Shown here: positions 32,888-40,254 of the stretch, one piece after another
How positions within the stretch are numbered: position 1 is the first letter of the stretch
Layout: every line of letters begins with the position of its first letter
IMG/VR virus record: IMGVR_UViG_3300034683_000362
Coordinates: 1-40,333 of that record
Reading direction: 5' to 3' (one strand)
DNA: 40,333 nucleotides
Source: a virus
Position numbers and translations under genes: made by a program
Notes under the pieces: generated by a model
The model's database searches: none
Seen by the model: only the letters and a program-made list of their open reading frames with translations
What the model was told of the DNA's origin: nothing

Positions 32888-33919
32888 ATGAATACTTTTA
32901 AAATTCGGTATGAAGGTCAAAATATATCTCCAGAAAACATAAGAATCGATTTCCTTATTGAAACATTACCTAAAATACAGAAAATACTAGCATTACTTTC
33001 GGAAAGCTATCTACATAAAAAAGATATTAAAAAAATTAATAAAAATACTATAAAAGAATATAATTTAAGCATTAAAAATATTGAAACAGGTAGCGTAGTA
33101 CTTGAAATAGGTGAATTTATAGAAAACAAAAAATTAATTAATAATGAAAATAAAATTCAAAAAGCAATTGAACTTTTAAATGAAACAAATAGTATTTTTA
33201 AAAGTGGAGAAATAGATAGTTTTGATGAAAAATATCCCTATAACACCAAAAAACTAGTTCTAAAAGAATTTAAAAAGATTTCAGAATATACTAAAAATAA
33301 CCATATTGATTTTTCTTATTATTATAATCAAAACCATATTTTATATAAAGAAGAATTTTTTGAAAATCTAGAAGAAAAAATTTTTAAAGACGATATAATA
33401 ATTAGTAAAGAAATAAAAATTGGCATGGTTTCTTTAAATGACGTTTATAAAAATAATACTGAAGTAAGAGCAGGAGAAAAAGATAAAATTAAAATACCTA
33501 AAAAATATTATAAAGATTTTATTAAATTCTTTAAAAAACCTGTATTAATAAATGGAAAATTTAGGATCGAGAAAAATAACCCAGAAATATCTCTTAAAGA
33601 ATTAGAGAAGGTGGAAGAATTGCCTAAGAATTTTAATGTAAATAAAATAAATTATGAAAATAGAAGTTTTATGTTTAAGAACCCTTTAAACCTTAAATAT
33701 GAGGTACAAGAAGATGGATATACAGAAATCCATATACCTTTATTTAATACTTTAGAATATGGAGATAATTTTGCTGAAGCATGGTTTTATTTAAAACAAG
33801 AAATAGCAGATACATATGATCTATTATTTGAGTCAAAGTATAAAAACAAACTTTCTAAATTCTCTAAAGAATTAAAGGATTATCTATCAAAGAATTTGGA
33901 GGTGAAGAAAAATTTCTAA
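32888..33919 (+). CDS. Large HicB-like putative antitoxin
   Basis: A 343-aa protein. It opens FKIRYEGQNISPENIRIDFLI and the middle is mixed and Lys-rich. The C-terminal ~80 residues contain TEIHIPLFNTLEYGDNFAEAWFYLKQEI, which resembles the GdtleEAl motif and helix of HicB antitoxins. The gene after it encodes a HicA-like protein and overlaps it by eight bases. HicB proteins are normally 80-150 aa, so this is a much larger version. TATGGAGG precedes the ATG. Antitoxin role is inferred from the motif and gene pair. Confidence 0.6.
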   Translation: MNTFKIRYEGQNISPENIRIDFLIETLPKIQKILALLSESYLHKKDIKKINKNTIKEYNLSIKNIETGSVVLEIGEFIENKKLINNENKIQKAIELLNETNSIFKSGEIDSFDEKYPYNTKKLVLKEFKKISEYTKNNHIDFSYYYNQNHILYKEEFFENLEEKIFKDDIIISKEIKIGMVSLNDVYKNNTEVRAGEKDKIKIPKKYYKDFIKFFKKPVLINGKFRIEKNNPEISLKELEKVEELPKNFNVNKINYENRSFMFKNPLNLKYEVQEDGYTEIHIPLFNTLEYGDNFAEAWFYLKQEIADTYDLLFESKYKNKLSKFSKELKDYLSKNLEVKKNF

Positions 33920-34211
33920 CTTTAAACCAAAAGAAATAGAAAGAGCTTTGAAGAAAAAAGGGTTTGAAATGTATAACACACATCATAAAAGATTTATTTT
34001 TACTGATAAAAATGGAAATATTTGTAAGGAGTTAAGCACTAGACTAAGTCATAGTAACAAAAAAGATTACAATGATAAACTATTAAATTCAATAAAGAAA
34101 CAACTAAAATTAGATAATAAAAATCAAGTAGAAGATTTAATTAACTGTCCATTATCTGAAGATGAATATAGAAAAATAGTAAATCCCAAAGTAAATAGTA
34201 ATTTAATATAA
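33912..34211 (+). CDS. HicA-like toxin starting at ATT
   Basis: A 99-aa protein. Residues 2-17 (SNFKPKEIERALKKKGF) match the first helix of HicA, and NTHHKRFIF carries the His equivalent to the catalytic His of the HicA GSHh motif. The rest includes STRLSHS and INCPLSEDEY, a pattern seen in extended HicA-like proteins. GGAGGTGA (33898-33905) is about nine bases from the ATT at 33912. The only standard start in frame is a TTG at 33948, which would cut off the conserved helix, so ATT is the likely start. HicA proteins cleave mRNA; activity here is inferred. Confidence 0.65.
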   Translation: MSNFKPKEIERALKKKGFEMYNTHHKRFIFTDKNGNICKELSTRLSHSNKKDYNDKLLNSIKKQLKLDNKNQVEDLINCPLSEDEYRKIVNPKVNSNLI

Positions 34212-34212
34212 G

Positions 34213-34240
34213 CCTCTGATTAATCAGAGGTTTTATTTTT
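34213..34240 (+). terminator. Terminator of the HicB/HicA-like operon
   Basis: The 18-bp perfect palindrome CCTCTGATTAATCAGAGG is followed by TTTTATTTTT, one base after the HicA-like stop codon. Confidence 0.85.
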
Positions 34241-34258
34241 AGGTATTTTGCTATAAAA

Positions 34259-34429
34259 TCATAAGCCTTCTTTTTCTTCTTTTGGACAATCAAGTATTTC
34301 AAAAAGATCTTCTGAGCTAAATTGAAGCTTCATATATTCTTCTTCATATATAACTGGTAATAAAGATAAAGAATCTTCTAATAATGTATATTCACTCTCT
34401 TTATATATTATTTGTATTTCTCTTAGCAT
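34259..34429 (-). CDS. Small acidic hypothetical protein
   Basis: A 56-aa ORF with a strong CAGGAGGGG before the ATG. It is acidic (about 14 Glu/Asp; ends CPKEEKEGL) and starts LREIQIIYKESEYTLLEDS. It is the only minus-strand gene between 31.1 kb and the right end. A 26-bp palindrome lies between it and the divergent gene at 34648. Small acidic phage proteins are sometimes inhibitors of defence or DNA-binding proteins, but no function is shown. Confidence 0.6.
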   Translation of the reverse strand: MLREIQIIYKESEYTLLEDSLSLLPVIYEEEYMKLQFSSEDLFEILDCPKEEKEGL

Positions 34430-34527
34430 TATATCCCCTCCTGAGGATATTTTATAAATTGCATTTTGGAGTAAAGAAAATTAAAGGAAATCTGATATTT
34501 ATAATCAAATAAATTATTTTAATGATA

Positions 34528-34553
34528 ATTATGACTATAATTATAGTCATAAT
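34528..34553. promoter_or_regulatory. 26-bp perfect palindrome, likely operator
   Basis: Each half reads ATTATGACTATAA outward from the centre. It lies between two divergent genes and ends five bases before the -35 of the rightward promoter. This is the best operator candidate in the right arm; no T-run follows, so it is not a terminator. Confidence 0.6.
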
Positions 34554-34558
34554 CTTTC

Positions 34559-34587
34559 TTGATTTTAAATTTTAGTGAGAGTATAAT
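34559..34587 (+). promoter_or_regulatory. Promoter of the small-ORF pair
   Basis: TTGATT and TATAAT are separated by 17 bases, just right of the palindrome. It would drive the two small ORFs at 34648 and 34811. A second TATAAT at 34601-34606 lacks a good -35. Confidence 0.6.
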
Positions 34588-34647
34588 TGTAATACGTTTG
34601 TATAATAAATATATTATTTTATATTTAAGGGGGGAGATATTATCAAG

Positions 34648-34791
34648 ATTATTGATTATGTTGAAGAAAAAAATAGAGAAGAATTTTCTACTCTCCAATT
34701 AAAAATAATTGAACAAATTATTGAAAAAGATTTACTCAGAGCAGAATTGATTCTTGAAAATCTACAAAATAGTGATAATGAATTAAAATAG
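34648..34791 (+). CDS. Small helical protein, probably starting at ATT or ATC
   Basis: A roughly 47-aa ORF, strongly helical (IDYVEEKNREEFSTLQLKI, then IEKDLLRAELILENLQN). AGGGGGGAG is at 34628-34636. The in-frame codons after it are ATT 34639, ATC 34642, ATT 34648 and ATT 34651, with no ATG, GTG or TTG. Spacing allows ATC 34642 or ATT 34648. It has codon use like its neighbours and a promoter upstream. Its length and helicity recall Spo0E-like or antitoxin-type peptides, but no family is claimed. Confidence 0.5.
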   Translation: MIDYVEEKNREEFSTLQLKIIEQIIEKDLLRAELILENLQNSDNELK

Positions 34792-34810
34792 TACTGAATG
34801 AGGTGATAAG

Positions 34811-34969
34811 ATGAAATTTGCTGCAGCTTATGTTAATAAACAACATGATGTTTATTTAAGTGTAAGCCAAAATAAAATAAAAAGATTTACAGATAAAGAT
34901 TATGAAGAAATGGCTGAATTATATAAGTATCTTAGAAAAATAAAAGATAAATCAAAAAGATGTAATTGA
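34811..34969 (+). CDS. Small basic hypothetical protein
   Basis: A 52-aa ORF with GAGGTGATAAG before its ATG. It is basic (ends KIKDKSKRCN) and starts MKFAAAYVNKQHDVYLSVS. It follows the helical ORF by 19 bases, so the two form a small operon. Its stop overlaps the -35 of the cassette promoter that follows. Function unknown. Confidence 0.55.
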   Translation: MKFAAAYVNKQHDVYLSVSQNKIKRFTDKDYEEMAELYKYLRKIKDKSKRCN

Positions 34970-34993
34970 TAAGATAAGATAATATATTATAAT
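34966..34993 (+). promoter_or_regulatory. Promoter of the DUF262-HEPN-methyltransferase unit
   Basis: TTGATA and TATAAT are separated by 16 bases and lie about 50 bases before the DUF262 start. A small hairpin, TAGAGA/TCTCTA, stands between the promoter and the GGAGGG ribosome-binding site. The unit would therefore be expressed independently of phage lytic genes. Confidence 0.65.
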
Positions 34994-35043
34994 GTTTATG
35001 AATAGAGAGGAAATCTCTAAAAATATATTTTGGAGGGATACTT

Positions 35044-36141
35044 ATGGAAGAAAATTTATTTGAATATTTAGCTTCAAAAAGAAGTGATTATAGTTCGGAA
35101 AATGTAAAATATTCTGTTGGTGAAATAATAAGAATGTATGAAAAAGAAAGATTATTTATACAACCAAATTATCAAAGATATTTTAGATGGGATATAGAGC
35201 AAAAAACAGATTTCATAGAATCTTTATTATTAAGATTGCCTATTCCACCTATATTTATTTATAAAAAAGAACAAAAAAAATTAACTTATGAAGTACTAGA
35301 TGGACTTCAAAGGATTGCAACAATTTTAGAATTTACAAATTCATTAAAAGAAAATATTAAATCAACTTCTTCTAACGGCCCATTAAAATTAGGTAATTTT
35401 AAAATATTGACAAAATATAATAATATGAATTGGAAAGACTTTAAAGAGAATGATTTAGATTTTGCATTTGAACAATCAAGCTTATTATTTACAATAATAA
35501 GTACTTCTGCTAATGAAAAATTTGAAACTAATTTTGGAAATATGAATATTAAATATGAAATTTTTAGAAGGTTAAACACAAATATTTCTCCTTTATCTAA
35601 TCAAGAAATTAGAAATGCTATTTTACAAGGTTTAATGAGTAATATTTTTAATAAAATTGATGAAAAATTACCTAAAATTTTAGAAAGTTATTTACCAAAT
35701 TCTTATTTAGAACAAAGAAAAGATGTCGAAATATTTATAGAATTTTCTTTAATTAAAAATTTTAATAAAAATAGAAATTTAATTGAAAAAAGTAATGATT
35801 TATCTGAAATATTAAATTATTATATTTATGAATTAACAAAAGAACAATTAGAAACAGAATTTAATGAGTTTATAGATTTTATTAAATTAAGTGAAGAGCA
35901 CAAATTTAAAAGATTTTATTCTAATGAAGGAACTTATAGAAATACTTTTATTCAATTTTTCTTTGAAACTTGTGCAAATATATATTTTATGGATAAAAAT
36001 AAGTTAAAAAATTACAATAATTATTTTAATAGATCTTATGCAGACATTATTCAAGAAAGAAAAACTAATAATCCAAATGCAAAAATTAGATTTTTAGAAG
36101 CTAAAAGGTATGCAGAAGATATTATAAAAGACTCTATTTAA
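35044..36141 (+). CDS. DUF262 domain protein (GmrS-like nucleotidase domain)
   Basis: A 365-aa protein. The N-terminal DUF262/ParB-like domain has IQPNYQRYFRWD (39-50), LPIPPIFIYKK (65-75) and the signature LDGLQR at 85-90, normally DGQQR, followed by a conserved hydrophobic helix. The C-terminal half is helical. It lacks the DUF1524 HNH nuclease found at the end of GmrSD type IV enzymes, so the effector may be encoded by the next gene. DUF262 proteins use nucleotides to power or sense; this member's substrate is unknown. First gene of the cassette, with GGAGGG upstream. Confidence 0.82.
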   Translation: MEENLFEYLASKRSDYSSENVKYSVGEIIRMYEKERLFIQPNYQRYFRWDIEQKTDFIESLLLRLPIPPIFIYKKEQKKLTYEVLDGLQRIATILEFTNSLKENIKSTSSNGPLKLGNFKILTKYNNMNWKDFKENDLDFAFEQSSLLFTIISTSANEKFETNFGNMNIKYEIFRRLNTNISPLSNQEIRNAILQGLMSNIFNKIDEKLPKILESYLPNSYLEQRKDVEIFIEFSLIKNFNKNRNLIEKSNDLSEILNYYIYELTKEQLETEFNEFIDFIKLSEEHKFKRFYSNEGTYRNTFIQFFFETCANIYFMDKNKLKNYNNYFNRSYADIIQERKTNNPNAKIRFLEAKRYAEDIIKDSI

Positions 36142-36152
36142 GGTGAAACATT

Positions 36153-36833
36153 ATGAATAAAAAAATTAAAAAAAATACGAAAAAAATAAACGACTTGTTA
36201 TCAAATGCTATAAGTAATTTATCAGATTTAAAAAATTTTTTAAATCAGTCAAAAAACGAAGATAATTATAAATACCTTATTTTTTCTGGTATTTCTTATT
36301 CAAATGCTATTTATGAATATATAATAGTTGAAATAACTAATATTTTTTTAAAAATAAAAAAAAAGAATTCTTATGATAATTTATACATATATATGTCAAA
36401 ATTTAACTATTCTAAATTAAAATCTGATTTCCTTGAAAATTCTATTAAAAACACTCTTTCTATTGAAGATGAAAGATCACAAGTAGATTCTAAAATTATG
36501 GATACATGTATACAAAATAAAAATATTTCAAGAATAGAATATATTATTAAATTATTAGAAATAGAAATAAGTGATACTGAATACATTGATTATACTAATA
36601 TATTTGATTTTAATTCATCTGAAATTAATAATTTCGATAATCTATTAAATTCTATTATCAGTAAATACAAAGAAAGAAACGATCTTTTACATGGTTCTGT
36701 TTTTTATGAAGAACAATTGGATTCATCTAAATTTGATGAAACACTTGATTTTATAAATAATTTAATATTTTTATTTAAAATAATTAAAGAAGAATTAATA
36801 AAAAAACCTATAGACATTTATAGTGAACTATAG
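36153..36833 (+). CDS. HEPN-domain protein, probable RNase effector
   Basis: A 226-aa, all-helical protein. Near the C-terminus it has KERNDLLHGSVFY with Arg175-Asn176 and His180, the exact R-x4-H active-site pattern of HEPN RNases. The helical layout before it resembles the MAE_28990/MAE_18760-like group, which I recall as often found beside DUF262 genes. It starts 12 bases after the DUF262 stop with AAGGTGA, and is followed by a methyltransferase. It is a good candidate for the toxic effector of a defence system. Confidence 0.72.
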   Translation: MNKKIKKNTKKINDLLSNAISNLSDLKNFLNQSKNEDNYKYLIFSGISYSNAIYEYIIVEITNIFLKIKKKNSYDNLYIYMSKFNYSKLKSDFLENSIKNTLSIEDERSQVDSKIMDTCIQNKNISRIEYIIKLLEIEISDTEYIDYTNIFDFNSSEINNFDNLLNSIISKYKERNDLLHGSVFYEEQLDSSKFDETLDFINNLIFLFKIIKEELIKKPIDIYSEL

Positions 36834-36858
36834 TATAATCATCATAGGAGGTTATACT

Positions 36859-38319
36859 ATGAATGATATTGAATTATACTTTTATGAAAATGAATTAAAT
36901 TACTTAAAAAAACATAGTATAAATTATAGAAAAGAATATTCTCAATATTTTACAAGCTTTGAATATTCAGAAAAAATTATAAATCATATTAATCTTGATG
37001 AATACAAAAATTATGATTCTTTAAATATTTTAGAGCCTTCAGCGGGTACTGGAAATTTAATACTAAAAATAGTGGAAAAACTATCTAAATTTAACAATAT
37101 TAAAAATGTTCATATAGATATTTTTGAGTTAGATGAAGAAATTATACCTATATTAGAAGATAATTTAAAATATTTATTTTTGAAATATAATTTTTTTACA
37201 TACAAAATTCATAATCGTGATTTTATAAATTATAATATAGAAAAAAAATATGATATTATAGTTTCCAATCCTCCTTATAAAAAATTAAATCTTAATAAGA
37301 TTGGTAAGTGGAATAAATATTTCTTAGGACAACCAAACATATATCAATTATTCATTTTAAAGTGTTTATCTTTATTGAATGAAAACGGTAATTATTGCCT
37401 TATTTCTCCAAAAAGTTTTTATTCAGGAAAGTATTCTGAATTAATTAGAAAATTTATTTTTGAAAATTTTTCTATTTATTCAATTCATTCTTTTAATGCA
37501 AGAAATCACATTTTTGGTAATTCAGTAATTCAAGAAGTTATAATTACTAGTATAATAAAAAAAGACATTGAAAAAACTAAAATTTTCTATAATGGTAATA
37601 CAAACTACGAAATATCAAATAAAAGCAATTTTATAAATAAAGAAAAAAATATTATTCTTGTTCCTAATAATATAGATATTTTTAATACAATAAATACAAT
37701 AAATAAAAAATTTACTAAATCACTTGATGACTTAGGATATAAACTCAAAATAGGTGAAGTTGTACCCTTTAGATCTAAAAAAATAGTTGAATTGTCTAAT
37801 GAACACTATAAAAAAAATAAAAATTTTATTCCTCTATTAAGAGTAAGACATATAGAAAATAATACTATTAATTATAAAGAATTAAAAACTAGAAATACAA
37901 AATATGTTTCAATTAAGTTTGATAAAGGAAGAAACATTTTCATTAAAAATGATAATTATTTAATTTTAAAAAGAGCTATTGATAAAGAAAATGAATTTTT
38001 ATTTCAACCTATTATATATAAAAAAAATATTTTTGATTCAGATTATATTTCTTTTGAAAATAATCTAATTTATTTTTATAAAGAAAAAGAAACTTTTAAA
38101 CTGGAAGAATTATATGGCTTATTCTGTATATTTAATAGCAAGATATATGATAATTACTATAGGTCACTAAATAGTTCTCATGGAATAATAAAATATGAAT
38201 TAGAAGAAATGAATTTCCCTAATAAAAATCAAATTATAGCCCTAGGTAATAGACTAATTAAATTAAAATCACTTGATAAAGAAACTTGTAATGAATTAGT
38301 ATTAAATTTATTAATATAA
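36859..38319 (+). CDS. N6-adenine DNA methyltransferase
   Basis: A 486-aa protein. Motif X is YSQYFTSFE (28-36), motif I LEPSAGTGN (58-66), an acidic residue after a strand (DIFELDEE), and the catalytic motif IV NPPY at 137-140 (IVSNPPYKK), diagnostic for adenine-N6 or cytosine-N4 activity. The 200-residue C-terminal part should be the target recognition region (LLRVRHIENNTINY; HGIIKYELEEMNFP). Order X-I-IV-TRD resembles Eco57I/BsuBI-type enzymes. The ATG at 36859 follows AGGAGG by 7 bases; a GTG at 36823 overlapping the HEPN gene is less likely. It would mark host DNA as self. Confidence 0.85.
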   Translation: MNDIELYFYENELNYLKKHSINYRKEYSQYFTSFEYSEKIINHINLDEYKNYDSLNILEPSAGTGNLILKIVEKLSKFNNIKNVHIDIFELDEEIIPILEDNLKYLFLKYNFFTYKIHNRDFINYNIEKKYDIIVSNPPYKKLNLNKIGKWNKYFLGQPNIYQLFILKCLSLLNENGNYCLISPKSFYSGKYSELIRKFIFENFSIYSIHSFNARNHIFGNSVIQEVIITSIIKKDIEKTKIFYNGNTNYEISNKSNFINKEKNIILVPNNIDIFNTINTINKKFTKSLDDLGYKLKIGEVVPFRSKKIVELSNEHYKKNKNFIPLLRVRHIENNTINYKELKTRNTKYVSIKFDKGRNIFIKNDNYLILKRAIDKENEFLFQPIIYKKNIFDSDYISFENNLIYFYKEKETFKLEELYGLFCIFNSKIYDNYYRSLNSSHGIIKYELEEMNFPNKNQIIALGNRLIKLKSLDKETCNELVLNLLI

Positions 38320-38320
38320 A

Positions 38321-38358
38321 AAATAGATTTGGTTAAATATCAAATCTATTTTTTTATA
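38321..38358 (+). terminator. Terminator after the methyltransferase gene
   Basis: An 11-bp perfect stem AAATAGATTTG/CAAATCTATTT with a 9-base loop is followed by T-rich sequence. It begins two bases after the stop codon and closes the DUF262-HEPN-methyltransferase unit. Confidence 0.85.
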
Positions 38359-38360
38359 AC

Positions 38361-38389
38361 TTGATTTAATTCTTATACAATAGTATAAT
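38361..38389 (+). promoter_or_regulatory. Promoter of the integrase operon
   Basis: TTGATT and TATAAT are separated by 17 bases, 66 bases before the small ORF's ATG. A run of alternating TA (about 38428-38439) lies in the leader. Confidence 0.65.
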
Positions 38390-38454
38390 ATTTTTAATGT
38401 TCTAAAACCTCTAAATTCAATTAAAATATATATATATATTTGGAGGTGAATTTA

Positions 38455-38622
38455 ATGATAAAATTAACTCTTTTTGTAAATGAAGATGAATTAGATTTTT
38501 TATATGAAATGAAATTTGAGCTAACTGGAACTTTTAATTTAAGTCAAAAAGAATACTTTAAATATTATAAATTTCTGTGCAGATTAGATCAAATTGATAT
38601 TAAAGGGGATGATATAAAGTGA
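38455..38622 (+). CDS. Small protein coupled to the integrase
   Basis: A 55-aa protein with TGGAGGTGAAT before the ATG at 38455. It is acidic, mixed beta-helix (IKLTLFVNEDELDFLYEMKFELTG) and of unknown family. Its TGA overlaps the GTG of the integrase gene in GTGA, so the two are translated together. Small ORFs next to serine integrases can be directionality factors or regulators; that is a guess based on place. Confidence 0.65.
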   Translation: MIKLTLFVNEDELDFLYEMKFELTGTFNLSQKEYFKYYKFLCRLDQIDIKGDDIK

Positions 38623-40157
38623 AAAAAGCTGTAGCTTATACAAGATTCTCTTCTGAAAATCAAAATGATGTATCAATAGAAGCTCAAATGAGGGCAATTA
38701 AAGAATATGCAGTTAAAAATGATTATGAAATAGTAAAACAATATATTGATAGAGCTAAGAGTGCTTCTTCTGATAAAAGACCAGAATTTCAAAAAATGAT
38801 AAAGGATTCTAAATCCGGAAATTTTGATGCTGTTATTATACATAAGATCGATAGATTTGCAAGAAATATGAAAGATGCAGCTTGGTATAAAGCAGAGTTA
38901 AATCAGTTTAATGTTGACTTACTATCTGTAAATGAAGATTTAACTGGAGAATCTGGAGATTTAGTTTTTAATATCATGGCCAGTGTAGCTGATTGGTATC
39001 TAAAAAATCTAAAAAATGAAATCGATACTAAGGTTAGAATTACTGCTGAAAAAGGTTATTTTTTAGGTGGAATTCCTCCTTTTGGTTTTTCAACAGAAGA
39101 TACTTATGAAGAAATGAAATATGGAGATCGTATAAAGAAAATCAAAAGAAAAAAATATATAATTAATGAGGAAGAAGCTAAAATAGTTAGATATATGTTT
39201 GATTTAGCAGAAAAAGGATTTTCTACTATAAATATACAAAATAAATTAAATGATGAAGGCTATAAAACAAGAAAAGGCAAAAAATGGCATTATTCATCAA
39301 TTTATGATATGTTACACAACCCAAAATATTCTGGAACTTATGTTTATGCAAGAGGAAATCACAGAACATCACATATAAAAAGAGATGATGCAGTAGTTAT
39401 TCCAAATGCTATTCCTGAAATAATTTCTCAAGAAAAGTGGGAATCTGTTCAAAAAGAAATGAAAAAACGTAGAAGAATCAAATCAAACACAAAACAATAT
39501 TTGTTAAAAAGATTAATTTATTGTGGTGAGTGTAAAAATCATATGATTCCATACGGTGGAAATTATTCACGATATGTATGTTCAAAATGGGAAAGTGAGA
39601 GAAAAAAGGGGATTAAACCAGACCACTTTATGTCGATAGCTAAAGACAAAGTAGAAAACTATGTTATTGACTTTATGATAAATGAAGTATTTAAAAACAC
39701 TGATACAAAAATTATTGCAGATAATATTAATAAGTTATCAAAAATTAAATTGGAAAGATCCAAAGAAAATATTAATAAATTAAATGAAAATATTGAAAAA
39801 TTAAAACTAAAGAAAGAAAGATTAGAAAAGAATTATTTAAACGCTGTTGAATCTGGATTAGAATCTTCTGTATTTTTAAATAGAATAAAAGAAATAAAAA
39901 ATAATTTAAAAGAACTAAAGAATGAATTTGATCAGAAAGATTTTAGATTACCTGATATAGATGAAAAGATTATTCAAGATATGCTAAATGATTCATTAAA
40001 AAAATTATTATCTGGGAGTTTTGAAGAAAAAAGAAAATTACTATCTGAAATCATAGAAAGAGTTGAAATAAGAAACTCTAATAATAGTAAAAGAAAATAT
40101 ATAAACATTAAATTGAAAGGGGTAAGTCTTTATATCAGTAAATTACAAGATATATGA
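38619..40157 (+). CDS. int: Large serine integrase
   Basis: A 512-aa large serine recombinase. The N-terminal resolvase domain (1-140) has YTRFS with catalytic Ser11, and a conserved HKIDRFAR at 75-82. The recombinase domain (about 150-290) is followed by a zinc ribbon starting Cys302-Cys305 and Cys321; the fourth ligand is not a clear Cys and may be His336. A coiled coil (about 370-460) with Leu/Lys/Glu heptads, used for synapsis, precedes the basic end. It starts at GTG overlapping the small upstream ORF. It lies 49 bases from attR, as expected. It would integrate the phage without host factors. Confidence 0.93.
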   Translation: MKKAVAYTRFSSENQNDVSIEAQMRAIKEYAVKNDYEIVKQYIDRAKSASSDKRPEFQKMIKDSKSGNFDAVIIHKIDRFARNMKDAAWYKAELNQFNVDLLSVNEDLTGESGDLVFNIMASVADWYLKNLKNEIDTKVRITAEKGYFLGGIPPFGFSTEDTYEEMKYGDRIKKIKRKKYIINEEEAKIVRYMFDLAEKGFSTINIQNKLNDEGYKTRKGKKWHYSSIYDMLHNPKYSGTYVYARGNHRTSHIKRDDAVVIPNAIPEIISQEKWESVQKEMKKRRRIKSNTKQYLLKRLIYCGECKNHMIPYGGNYSRYVCSKWESERKKGIKPDHFMSIAKDKVENYVIDFMINEVFKNTDTKIIADNINKLSKIKLERSKENINKLNENIEKLKLKKERLEKNYLNAVESGLESSVFLNRIKEIKNNLKELKNEFDQKDFRLPDIDEKIIQDMLNDSLKKLLSGSFEEKRKLLSEIIERVEIRNSNNSKRKYINIKLKGVSLYISKLQDI

Positions 40158-40206
40158 GATTGTTATCTAAGGTAACCGCTCCCTAAAATCTTATTATGTT
40201 GGTATT

Positions 40207-40231
40207 TTCAAATCCCTTCGTTGCCTCCATT
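40207..40231 (+). repeat. attR: attR core (25-bp direct repeat)
   Basis: Exact copy of 212-236, carrying the 3' end of tRNA-Cys without the rest of the tRNA. It lies just after the integrase gene. Sequence left of it (40158-40206) is phage and includes GTTATCTAAGGTAAC, a possible arm of the attachment site; sequence right of it is host. Confidence 0.93.
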
Positions 40232-40254
40232 ATTCATTCACTAGTACATAAGAT

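Larger units (their letters stand above)
212..40231. mobile_element. Complete integrated siphovirus-type prophage, about 40 kb
   Basis: Bounded by a 25-bp perfect direct repeat whose left copy is the 3' end of a tRNA-Cys gene. Between the repeats lie all modules of a temperate phage: serine integrase, repressors, replication genes, terminase, head, tail, lysis and cargo. I see no frameshifted or truncated essential gene, so it may be inducible. The head genes resemble Mu (portal, F-like, I-like), the capsid and decoration proteins resemble lambda E/D, and the replication and late-control genes resemble phages of Firmicutes. No transposase and no tail sheath are present, so it is neither Mu-like in lifestyle nor a myovirus. 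Confidence 0.93.

Noticed and set aside
35044-38319. Ordinary type II or type I restriction-modification system
   Set aside because: There is a methyltransferase, but no recognised restriction endonuclease, specificity subunit or HsdR-like translocase. The partner genes are DUF262 and HEPN.
38428-38439. Alternating TA run as a special structure or origin
   Set aside because: Short and in an overall very A+T-rich leader; no repeats or binding sites beside it support an origin.
38619-40157. Transposon-type resolvase rather than phage integrase
   Set aside because: Length, recombinase domain, zinc ribbon and coiled coil, together with the adjacent attachment site, fit a large serine phage integrase.
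40207-40231. Second tRNA-Cys
   Set aside because: Only the 3' part from the T loop is present; no anticodon arm or 5' half. It is the duplicated attachment core.
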